NCBI GenBank assembly: GCA_038216155.1
Contig: JBBQQH010000022.1
Coordinates: 1 to 50,259 of the forward strand
Reading direction: 5' to 3'
DNA length: 50,259 bases
Origin: SZAS-103 sp038216155
GTDB lineage: Bacteria; Pseudomonadota; Gammaproteobacteria; Xanthomonadales; Xanthomonadaceae
In this document: in pieces, positions 27,201-34,458 of the stretch
How positions within the stretch are numbered: position 1 is the first letter of the stretch
How the letters are laid out: each line of letters starts with the position of its first letter
The notes under the pieces: generated by a model
Database searches by the model: none
What the model saw: the letters and a program-made list of their open reading frames with translations, nothing else
Told to the model about the DNA's origin: nothing
Translations under genes and position numbers: made by a program

Positions 27201-30200
27201 AGACGATGGTGTCGAGCAATGACTGGCTGGTCGGCTACAAGGCTGCGGACGCACTGGATTACATCAGTCGCAATGCATTGCGCAGCGTGCATCTGGTGGC
27301 GATCAATTCGCAGGCGAAGGCGATCGAGCTGTCCGGCCTGAAGGCGCGAATGATTGAACGCCGCTATGTTTCGGTGCTGACCAAACAGGATTCAGGCGTC
27401 TACAAATACGAGTCCAAACTCAAGGAAATTCCGCTCAGCGAACGTCCGCTGACGATTCCGGCGGCAGGTCTGGATTACAAACTTCCGACCGACAAGCCGG
27501 GTGACTACGGGCTGCTGGTGCTGCGCGGCAGCGATAATCAGGAAGTCAATCGGATTGCCTACACGGTGGCCGGCGCGGCGAATGTGTCGCGCTCGCTGGA
27601 TCGCAATGCCGAGCTGCAGTTGAACCTTGACAAGAAAGACTACAAGCCAGGCGAAGCGGTGCAGATCGCGATCCACGCGCCGTACGCGGGCAGCGGCCTG
27701 ATCACCATCGAGCGCGAGAAGGTGTATGCGCACGCCTGGTTCAAGGCTGCCACTACGAGTTCGGTGCAGAGCATCACCGTGCCGAAGGATTTCGAGGGCA
27801 ACGGTTACATCAACGTACAGTTCATCCGCGACCCGTCGTCGGATGAAATTTTCATGAGCCCGCTGAGTTACGGCGTAGTGCCGTTCTCGGTCAATCTCGA
27901 TGCGCGCCGCAATCAGCTGACCCTGAACGCACCGACGCTGGTGAAACCAGGCCAAACCGCAACGTTCACTCTGCACTCCACGCAGCCGACCAAGGCGGTG
28001 GTGTTCGCGGTCGACGAAGGGATCTTGCAGGTCGCGCGCTACAAGCTGGGCGATCCGCTGACGTTCTTCTTCCGCAAGCGCATGTTGCAGGTAAAGACCG
28101 CGCAGATTCTTGATCTGATCCTGCCCGAGTTCGAGCGGCTGATGGCGATGACGGCTGCGGCCGGTGGTGACGAGGACGCGGCGATCAGTCGCCAACTCAA
28201 TCCGTTCAAGCGCAAACGCGACAAGCCGGTGGTGTACTGGTCGGGCATTGTTGATGTGAACGGGGCGAAGGATTTCAGTTACATCGTGCCGGATTATTTC
28301 AATGGCTCGCTGCGGGTGATGGCGGTCGCGGTCGCACCCGATCGCATCGGCATCGCTCAGACCACGACCACGGTGCGCGGCGATTTTGTGCTGTCGCCGA
28401 ATGTGCCGACCACACTCGCACCCGGTGACGAAGCGGAAGTCAGCGTCGGCGTGGCCAACAACCTGCTCGATGCCAGCGGCAAGACGATGCCGATCGCGGT
28501 GTCGTTGCGCACCGGGCCGCAGTTGCAGGTGCTGGGAAGCGCCACGCAAAGCGTGAATCTCGCCTCGTTGCGCGAAGGCGTTGCGCTGTTCCGGGTCAAG
28601 GCGACCGACAAACTGGGGTCGGGAAATCTGACCTTTGTTGCGTCGTATGCAGGCAAGTCGGCCAAGCAAAGTGTCGATCTGTCGGTGCGACCCGCATCGG
28701 CCTATCGCACCCAGCTCGATGTCGGCCGCGTCGATCCGGGCAAGCAGGTGGATCAGGCCAATCTGCGTTCGATGTATCCCGCATTCGCCTCCCGCGATGC
28801 GGCGATGTCGAACCTGCCGATCGTGCTGGCGCAGGGCCTGACCAGCTATCTGGTCAATTACCAGAACTATTGCAGCGAACAAATCATCAGTGCGGCGATG
28901 CCGCGCCTGATTGTCGCGAAATGGCCGGTGGTGCCGGTGTTCGCGCATGCGCTGCAACCCGCCGGGGGCGCGCGTGCGGTCGACAACGATCGCGCGGTGC
29001 TCGATTCACTCGACGCATTGCACGCACGACAGAACAGCGCCGGCGGTTTTGGCGTGTGGGCGGCGACGCCGGACGCCGATCCGTTCGTGTCGGCCTACGC
29101 GATCAACTTCCTGCTGGAGGCGCGCGATCGCGGCGTGGCTGTGCCGCGCGAGATGCTGGATGTGGGCAATGCGTACCTGTTGCGGCTCGCGTCCGACGAG
29201 GGCATGGACTCGCTCGACACACTGCGCCAGCGCGCCTACGCGGTGTATCTGCTGACGCGCCAGGGCAATGTCACCACCAATAATCTCGCGGCGGTGCAAA
29301 AGCGCTTGCAGGAAGCCTATCCGAAGGAGTGGAAGAGCGATCTGGCGGCTGCATGGTTGGCGGCGTCCTACAAGCTGCTCAAGCAGAATCAGCAGGCAAA
29401 CGCATTGATCGTCGGGCCGCAGTTGCAACTCATGCGGGCGAAAGCCGACGAGCCATTTGCATCGGGTTACTATTACGATCCGCTGATCCGCGACGCCAGT
29501 GTGTTGTATCTGTTGGCGCGGCACTTCCCTGAACGCGCGAAGTCGCTACCGCCTCGCGTGTTCGAGAATATCGCCTGGCCGATCGCGCACGATCAATACA
29601 ACACCACCTCAGCCGCGATGACGATCCTCGCATTGGATAGCTACGCCACGCAGACCGCGCCCGATCTGCAAAAACTGGTGATCGGAGAAATTCGTGCCGA
29701 CGGTAACCTGCATCGCGTTGGCGCGATCCAGGGCAATCTGTTGCAGGCCGGAAGCTGGAGTACAGCGGCGCTGAAATTGCGTTTCGCGAATCTCGGCACG
29801 CTATCGGCATGGCGCGTTGCGACGCAGGGCGGCTACGATCGCGGTCAGCCTACGACTGCGATCAAGAATGGCCTGGAGATCGTGCGCGACTACACCGATG
29901 CGGGCGGCAAGCCACTCAAGCAAGTGACGATCGGTCAGGAGATCGACGTACACGTGAAGATCCGCGCGATCGGCGATGCCAATGTAGGCAATGTCGCGAT
30001 CGTCGATTTGCTGCCGGGTGGATTCGAGCCGGTGATCGAGCCGCCGGCGGAGGTTAGCAGTAGCGGCGACAGTGAGGCCGATGGATCACCGCCGCCGGCG
30101 CTGGCGTGGCGTTCGCCGATCGGCCTGGGTAGTTCCACCTGGCAGCCGGAATACGCCGACATCCGCGAGGATCGCGTGGTGATCTATGGCACCGCGACGC

Positions 30201-30349
30201 CGGACGTGCGCGAGTTCGTGTATCGGATCAAGGCGACCAATGCAGGCAAGTTCATGATCGCGCCCGCTTACGCCGAAGCGATGTACGACCGCAGCGTGCA
30301 GGCGCGTGCGCCGGGCGGCGGAATGATGACGGTGGTGCGGACGCCTTGA
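24263..30349 (+). CDS. Bacterial alpha-2-macroglobulin (YfhM-like), thioester-containing
   Basis: Periplasmic protease trap that defends the cell wall from foreign proteases. At 2028 residues it is larger than E. coli YfhM (1653). It begins with a membrane helix (ISLGVILLAVAGWYGWQWYQ, about 54-73) and no lipobox, so it is anchored by a helix rather than a lipid. Visible are macroglobulin domains (SDRGIYRPGDAFHIGLIVR), the bait/A2M region (VYWSGIVDVNGAKDFSYIVP, PDYFNGSLRVMAVAV), and the thioester motif CSEQ with Cys1537 in VNYQNYCSEQIISAAMPRLI. A helical thioester domain and a C-terminal domain follow. About residues 573-635 form an Asp/Ser/Gly/Thr-rich acidic insert. ATG 24263 has GGGGAG upstream. 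pbpC follows after 52 bp, the same pairing as yfhM-pbpC. Confidence 0.92.
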   Translation: MDLLRFLWMLPLQLLRALGKALGWVSHRVVGDVSWSAPGWMLAAQRHRRRVAQISLGVILLAVAGWYGWQWYQNRPHPPEPVRISWTIHQPGVTDYTRTPIAIDPLEVHFSASSAPIERVGKSVTDGIAMQPAIKGEWVWTSDRSLRFTPTADWPVGQHISVRFDAAKAFAPQVLMAKDQFEFETAAFKASFGKGEFYQDPQDATAKKIIQEIVFNYPVDPAQLDKHIALALLDKDGKDGPALLFTVTYDAFKLHAWVHSQALALPRDDGQVGVTLGKGICTTRGGDCTDAPQKTSVRVPGLYSLTIDEITPTLVDNDKYEPEQVLVVNVSGAVRDSELAALVHAWVLPARKAGETVEADDPPYEWSESEIDENLLRRSRALPLQAVATENEYEPLQSFKFHAEPGQRVYVRIGQGLRSFGGYILGKPATQVFTVPDYPKLLRFVADGSLLSLSGSKRISVVSRNLPGMQLQIGRVLPDQLQHLVSLNEGNYAHPQLPYNFSEDHIVDRFSVKRAFPAGDPAHAHYEGVDLSEYLKEGKHGVFLLHLTSFDPAEEKKQAEAAAKARKKALQGTAPDLSAGGKDAGDSADSTTDDSTDADSSGDGDSTANGSTESSDYAEGDESDGGSSDGDSITDNRLIVVTDLGLLVKLNLDGSQDVFVQSIHSGQPVGDASVSVLAINGQTLFTQRTSSDGVAHFPSLKGLEHEKKPAMYTVAKADDLSFLPIGGSDRQLDYSRFDIGGDASSVNQGQLSAYLFSDRGIYRPGDAFHIGLIVRAASWTRSVAGIPLQAEIVDPRGMSMKRIPLTMDASGFGELQYSTSETSPTGSWTINLSIVRDGKASTQIGTVSVQVKEFLPDRMKVAAKLSQQVTEGWVKPDGLKGLVDAQNLFGTPAANRRMEATLTLRPAWPAFRSWPDFNFYDIRRAKEGFDETLQDGKTDVNGHAEFDLHLKKYAEATYQLYFVAKAHEAEGGRSVAAAAQTMVSSNDWLVGYKAADALDYISRNALRSVHLVAINSQAKAIELSGLKARMIERRYVSVLTKQDSGVYKYESKLKEIPLSERPLTIPAAGLDYKLPTDKPGDYGLLVLRGSDNQEVNRIAYTVAGAANVSRSLDRNAELQLNLDKKDYKPGEAVQIAIHAPYAGSGLITIEREKVYAHAWFKAATTSSVQSITVPKDFEGNGYINVQFIRDPSSDEIFMSPLSYGVVPFSVNLDARRNQLTLNAPTLVKPGQTATFTLHSTQPTKAVVFAVDEGILQVARYKLGDPLTFFFRKRMLQVKTAQILDLILPEFERLMAMTAAAGGDEDAAISRQLNPFKRKRDKPVVYWSGIVDVNGAKDFSYIVPDYFNGSLRVMAVAVAPDRIGIAQTTTTVRGDFVLSPNVPTTLAPGDEAEVSVGVANNLLDASGKTMPIAVSLRTGPQLQVLGSATQSVNLASLREGVALFRVKATDKLGSGNLTFVASYAGKSAKQSVDLSVRPASAYRTQLDVGRVDPGKQVDQANLRSMYPAFASRDAAMSNLPIVLAQGLTSYLVNYQNYCSEQIISAAMPRLIVAKWPVVPVFAHALQPAGGARAVDNDRAVLDSLDALHARQNSAGGFGVWAATPDADPFVSAYAINFLLEARDRGVAVPREMLDVGNAYLLRLASDEGMDSLDTLRQRAYAVYLLTRQGNVTTNNLAAVQKRLQEAYPKEWKSDLAAAWLAASYKLLKQNQQANALIVGPQLQLMRAKADEPFASGYYYDPLIRDASVLYLLARHFPERAKSLPPRVFENIAWPIAHDQYNTTSAAMTILALDSYATQTAPDLQKLVIGEIRADGNLHRVGAIQGNLLQAGSWSTAALKLRFANLGTLSAWRVATQGGYDRGQPTTAIKNGLEIVRDYTDAGGKPLKQVTIGQEIDVHVKIRAIGDANVGNVAIVDLLPGGFEPVIEPPAEVSSSGDSEADGSPPPALAWRSPIGLGSSTWQPEYADIREDRVVIYGTATPDVREFVYRIKATNAGKFMIAPAYAEAMYDRSVQARAPGGGMMTVVRTP

Positions 30350-30401
30350 GTCGCACAAGGCGTTCGCATTTCAGGTTTCGTTTTGGCCCACGATTTCATC
30401 G

Positions 30402-32846
30402 GTGAATGTTTCCATCGCCAATTTCGCGCGCGCGCTGGGCAGATGGCTGGCGCGCTGGCTGATTCGCTGGCAGAACTGGCTGGTCGCGTTCGCGCTGATC
30501 GCGCTGGTGTTGCTCGGCATCCGCATCTGGCCGCATCCGGCGTTGCGCGATTCGATCGCGTCGTCGACCGCGATCTATGACGACCACGCGCGCCTGCTGC
30601 GGCTCACGCTGGCCAGTGACGACCAATACCGGCAATGGGTGGCGTTGAAGGAGATGTCGCCGCAACTGGTCGAAGCCGTGCAACTTCACGAAGATCGTTG
30701 GTTCCGCTGGCACCCCGGATTCAATCCGTGGGGCTTGCTGCGTGGCGCATGGGTCACCTACGCGCGCCATCGCCATCCGCAGGGCGGCTCGACCATCACC
30801 ATGCAATTGGCGCGCCTCATGGATCGGCTCGACACGCGCACACCCGGCGGCAAGCTGCGCCAGATCGCGCGCGCCGAACAGTTCGAACTGTTTTATTCCA
30901 AGCACGACATTCTCGAGGCCTATCTCAACCTCGCGCCGTATGGCCGCAACGTACAAGGTGTAGGCGCGGCCAGCCTGATCTATTTCGGCAAGCCGGTGGG
31001 CAAGCTGACACTGCCGGAAGCATTAACGCTGGCGGTGATCCCGCAGGATCCCTCGCGTCGGCTGCAGACGCGAGTGGCAGCGACGGCGCCGGGCACGCGC
31101 GGCGAAGCAAACAGCAACGGAAGCCTGATCAACCCGGCACTCGCGACTGCACGCAACCAGCTTTACGCGCGCTGGATCCGCAGGCATCCGCGCGATACTA
31201 CGCAACGCGCGTTGTTCGCGCTGCCGCTGAACCTGAGGCCGCTGTCGCAATTGCCATTTGAGGCACCGCACGCAGTAGAGCAATTGCTGGCGGCGCGGCG
31301 CATTGAAGGCAACCCCGATGCGCCTGGTTCGGCGCGCCTGGTCAGCACCATCGACCTCGACCTGCAGCACGCGCTGGAACGCCAGATCGCGCAATATATT
31401 CAGCGCAGTCGCACGCGCGGCATCGTCAATGCATCGGCGATCCTGGTCGACACCCGCGACATGGGCATCAAGGCGATGGTCGGGTCGGCGGACTATTTCG
31501 ATGCGTCGATCCAGGGCCAGGTCAATGGCACATTGGCCAAGCGATCGCCGGGTTCCACGCTCAAGCCATTGATCTATGCGCTGGGCTTCGACGAAGGCGT
31601 GCTGCATCCGCAGACCGTGCTACGCGATGTGCCGACGTCGTTCGGGCCTTACACGCCTGAGAATTTCGATGGACATTTTCTTGGTCCGATCACCGCGACC
31701 CAGGCGCTGATCCGCAGTCGCAACATTCCGGCGGTATGGGTCGCTTCACAATTGCACGATCCCAGTCTGTATGACTTCCTGCGCGCGGCCGGCATCAGCC
31801 GCATGGCCAGTGAAAAACACTATGGGCTCGCCCTGGTGCTTGGCGGCGGTGAAGTCACGCCGCAAGAGCTAGCGACGCTGTACGCGATGCTCGCCAATCG
31901 CGGCGAGCTGCAACCGCTGCGCCTGCGCGCCGATTCGCCACCGATCAAGGGCACGCGGCTGCTGAGCGATGAAGCCAGCTTCATGGCGATGGATATCCTG
32001 CGCCAGAATCCGCGCCCGGACGAAACCACCGGCGCACAACCGATGCGGCTGCCGGTGTACTGGAAGACTGGTACGTCGTGGGCGTTTCGCGATGCATGGA
32101 CAGCCGGCAGTTTCGGTCCATACGTGCTTGTCGTCTGGGTCGGCAATTTCGACAACAGCGGCAACCCCGCGCTGATCGGGATCGAGGCGGCGGCGCCGCT
32201 GTTCTTCCAGATCATCGATGCCCTCGCGGCCGAACGCACGATGCACGAACCGATCCGCAACACACCGGCCAATCTCACTCGCGTGCAGGTGTGCCTCGCC
32301 AGCGGCGCGCTGCCGAATCAGTGGTGCCCGCAAACCGGATGGACCTGGTTTATCCCGGGCAAGTCGCCGATCAAGGTCAGCAACGTGCATCGGCCTGTGG
32401 TGATCGACGACGCGATTGGACTGCCTGCGTGTCCGCCGTTCGAGGGCCAACGCACGCACGTGGAAGTATTCGAATACTGGCCGTCGGATTTGCAACAGGT
32501 ATTCGCGCAGGCCGGCATGCCGCGCCGTGCGCCGCCGAGCAATCCCGCGTGCGTCGACTCCGGCGTCGCGTCTGGCGATCCGCCACAGATCACCTCGCCG
32601 CTGCGCGGCACCAGCTATACGCTACGGCTGGGTCACACCGACCAGGATCACATCGGACTGACCGCGACCGCCGATGCCGACAGTCGCGCGCTGTACTGGT
32701 TCGCCAACGATGCCTACATCGGCCGCAGTGCGCCGCGCGCGACCTTGTTTTGGGCACCGATCGGCGCGGGCCATTACGATGTGCGGGTGGTCGATGATCG
32801 CGGTCGCAGCGACCAGCGTCCGCTCGAGATCACGCTGGTTGAATAG
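30402..32846 (+). CDS. pbpC: Penicillin-binding protein 1C
   Basis: Peptidoglycan synthase acting outside the inner membrane. The 814-residue protein has one membrane helix (about 25-42), and a GT51 glycosyltransferase with catalytic Glu97 in HEDRWFRWHPGFNP and the GGSTITMQLARLM motif. A transpeptidase follows with SxxK (Ser385-Lys388, GSTLKPL), SRN in LIRSRNIPAVWVA, and KTGT from Lys555. A C-terminal PBP1C-specific beta domain (about 690-814) completes it. All catalytic residues are present. It starts at GTG 30402 with no clear ribosome-binding site; the start is the least certain part. It belongs to the macroglobulin operon, fitting the view that the trap guards sites where PBP1C repairs the wall. 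Confidence 0.94.
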   Translation: MNVSIANFARALGRWLARWLIRWQNWLVAFALIALVLLGIRIWPHPALRDSIASSTAIYDDHARLLRLTLASDDQYRQWVALKEMSPQLVEAVQLHEDRWFRWHPGFNPWGLLRGAWVTYARHRHPQGGSTITMQLARLMDRLDTRTPGGKLRQIARAEQFELFYSKHDILEAYLNLAPYGRNVQGVGAASLIYFGKPVGKLTLPEALTLAVIPQDPSRRLQTRVAATAPGTRGEANSNGSLINPALATARNQLYARWIRRHPRDTTQRALFALPLNLRPLSQLPFEAPHAVEQLLAARRIEGNPDAPGSARLVSTIDLDLQHALERQIAQYIQRSRTRGIVNASAILVDTRDMGIKAMVGSADYFDASIQGQVNGTLAKRSPGSTLKPLIYALGFDEGVLHPQTVLRDVPTSFGPYTPENFDGHFLGPITATQALIRSRNIPAVWVASQLHDPSLYDFLRAAGISRMASEKHYGLALVLGGGEVTPQELATLYAMLANRGELQPLRLRADSPPIKGTRLLSDEASFMAMDILRQNPRPDETTGAQPMRLPVYWKTGTSWAFRDAWTAGSFGPYVLVVWVGNFDNSGNPALIGIEAAAPLFFQIIDALAAERTMHEPIRNTPANLTRVQVCLASGALPNQWCPQTGWTWFIPGKSPIKVSNVHRPVVIDDAIGLPACPPFEGQRTHVEVFEYWPSDLQQVFAQAGMPRRAPPSNPACVDSGVASGDPPQITSPLRGTSYTLRLGHTDQDHIGLTATADADSRALYWFANDAYIGRSAPRATLFWAPIGAGHYDVRVVDDRGRSDQRPLEITLVE

Positions 32847-32882
32847 AATGGTTGGAAAACTACCGATTGCACACTAATCTCA

Positions 32883-32912
32883 ACCGTTCCTGGTGAGCCC
32901 GTCGAACCACAA
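32883..32912. repeat. Extragenic repeat, copy 1
   Basis: Copy of the GTTC(C/G)TGGTGAGCCCGTCGAACCAC repeat type. It matches 38031-38060 over 30 bp with one mismatch. It can fold by pairing TGGT/ACCA, or GTTCG/CGAAC in copy 2. Repeats of this kind are interspersed through many xanthomonad and other proteobacterial genomes. Confidence 0.7.
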
Positions 32913-33075
32913 CACTGTGTATCGTTTGTTCGATCTATGTTCCCGGTTGGACTCATGCATTTGATGCAACTTTCGGTGATCAAAATATTTCATTTTTTTG
33001 CATGCGCTCACAGCTCATGTCCTGCCAATCGAGCGCGCAAGCATGCATCAACAAAAGGGTTCGATAGTGGAAGCA

Positions 33076-34029
33076 ATGCCTGACCGTTTCGAAATCGTCC
33101 GCGATTGGTTGATGGACTTGCAGGATCGCCTGTGCGCCGCTTTCGAAGATGTCGATGGAGGCGCACGCTTCGCCGAGGAAACCTGGACCCGGCAGGAAGG
33201 CGGTGGCGGTCGCAGCCGCGTGCTGCAAGAGGGTGCGGTGTTCGAACAGGCCGGGGTCGGCTTTTCGGATGTTTCGGGCAACGCGTTACCTCTGTCCGCC
33301 AGCGCGGCGCGTCCGGAACTTGCAGGTGCGTCGTGGCGCGCGATCGGCGTGTCGCTGGTGCTGCATCCACGCAACCCGCACGTGCCGACCACGCACATGA
33401 ATGTGCGCCATTTTCAGGCGCAGCGAATGGTTCGCGACGCCAACGGCGAGCGATTGGAACTGGTTGCCTGGTGGTTCGGTGGCGGCTTTGATCTCACGCC
33501 TTTCTATCCTGTCGACGAAGACGTGCTGCACTGGCACCGCACCGCGCATGCGATCGCCGCCGCGCACGGAGGCGATGCGCGCTACGACGCGCACAAACGC
33601 TGGTGCGACGAATACTTTTTCCTAAAGCATCGCGACGAGACGCGCGGTGTTGGCGGTCTGTTTTTCGATGATCTCAACCAGCCAGATTTCGAGGATTGCT
33701 TCGCTTACATCCGCAGCATCGGTGACGGGTTTCTCGATGCCTATCTGCCGATCGTTAACCGTCGCAAGGACGCGCCGTATGGCGATACCGAGCGCGAATT
33801 CCAGTTGTATCGGCGCGGACGCTACGTCGAATTCAACCTAGTCTGGGATCGCGGCACGCTGTTTGGTTTGCAGTCTGGCGGCCGCACCGAATCGATCCTG
33901 ATGAGCCTGCCCCCGCGCGTCCGCTGGGAGGTGGGCTACCACCCAGCACCCGGCAGCGCGGAAGCGCGTTTGGCAGACTATTTGCGCCCACGTGACTGGC
34001 TGCACGAACTCGCTGACACGACGCAGTGA
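33076..34029 (+). CDS. hemF: Oxygen-dependent coproporphyrinogen III oxidase
   Basis: Cytoplasmic haem-pathway enzyme that uses O2 to convert coproporphyrinogen III to protoporphyrinogen IX. The 317-residue protein aligns across its length with E. coli HemF (299). Signatures are GGGGRSRVLQEGAVFEQAGV, HPRNPHVPTTHMNVR, WWFGGGFDLTPFYP, HWHRTAH, KRWCDEYFFLKHR, GGLFFDDL and GRYVEFNLVWDRGTLFGLQ. I start at ATG 33076 because the family begins there; frames open further up (33043, 32998) lack conserved sequence. The 229-bp region before it contains an extragenic repeat and AT-rich DNA (about 32980-33000) where the promoter probably lies. Confidence 0.96.
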   Translation: MPDRFEIVRDWLMDLQDRLCAAFEDVDGGARFAEETWTRQEGGGGRSRVLQEGAVFEQAGVGFSDVSGNALPLSASAARPELAGASWRAIGVSLVLHPRNPHVPTTHMNVRHFQAQRMVRDANGERLELVAWWFGGGFDLTPFYPVDEDVLHWHRTAHAIAAAHGGDARYDAHKRWCDEYFFLKHRDETRGVGGLFFDDLNQPDFEDCFAYIRSIGDGFLDAYLPIVNRRKDAPYGDTEREFQLYRRGRYVEFNLVWDRGTLFGLQSGGRTESILMSLPPRVRWEVGYHPAPGSAEARLADYLRPRDWLHELADTTQ

Positions 34030-34082
34030 CTGCACTGGCAGCGTTTGCGCTGCGACGCAGCCGGTCCGGCAAACGCGCAAGT

Positions 34083-34228
34083 AAAAAACCCCGCGAGCCA
34101 AGGGGATAGCTCGCGGGGTCAGGGGTTGGAAGCCACCTTGGGGAGAGGTATTGGCTTCCGGGATGGGCTCTGGGGAGAGAGCCATCCAACAACAGACGTT
34201 GCGTCTGTTGCGAGAGAGTTGACCATTG
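34083..34228 (-). ncRNA. sX13-like small RNA downstream of polA
   Basis: On the minus strand, about 230 bp after polA, lies a run of four hairpins that end in a classic terminator. H1 is CAACAGACG/CGTCTGTTG (34190-34210). H2 is GATGGCTCT/AGAGCCCATC with a CTCCCC loop (34162-34186). H3 is GGAAGCC/GGCTTCC with inner ACCT/AGGT and a CTCCCCA loop (34128-34159). H4 is a perfect 10-bp stem CCCCGCGAGC/GCTCGCGGGG with a TATCCCC loop, followed by TTTTTT (34083-34118). Three successive hairpin loops expose UCCCC. C-rich loops of this sort and a locus next to polA are features I recall of Xanthomonas sX13; Spot 42 in E. coli also lies next to polA. A TCTAAA -10 (34235-34240) would start transcription near 34228. 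No ORF spans the hairpins. Exact ends are inferred. Confidence 0.8.
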
Positions 34229-34458
34229 AAGACCTTTAGAGTTCGTGAAGAAGTTCGCGCTTTGCAAAACGAATTCAGGATGCGTTCATTGCGAATCGTT
34301 CGCATCTTGTTATCCGCCATTGAATCAGTGGTTTGGCACAAACTCCTGCGCGTTTTGTGAACCTGAAATTGCGAACTTTTCGCAGCAACACAGCGTTCTG
34401 CGCGCGCTCGATATATGTCGAAAGTCATGCATGGATCGGAAACTGCGCGAACTCCTGG

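Noticed and set aside
18417..30349. Very long open frames antisense to real genes (for example 18417-19859, 21206-22732, 24131-25900, 27392-28957 and, further on, 45356-47146)
   Set aside because: They mirror rhlB, rho, the macroglobulin gene and the GGDEF-EAL gene in a GC-rich genome; their proteins are Arg/His/Ala/Gln-rich without recognisable domains, while the opposite strand encodes complete known families.
32940..33000. FNR-like box before hemF (TTGAT...ATCAA)
   Set aside because: The half-sites are 13 bases apart instead of 4, so the spacing does not fit an FNR/CRP-type site.
34083..34118. Terminator hairpin as the end of hemF
   Set aside because: On the plus strand the stem is followed by TCAGGGG rather than T; the T-run is on the minus side, so it ends the small RNA.
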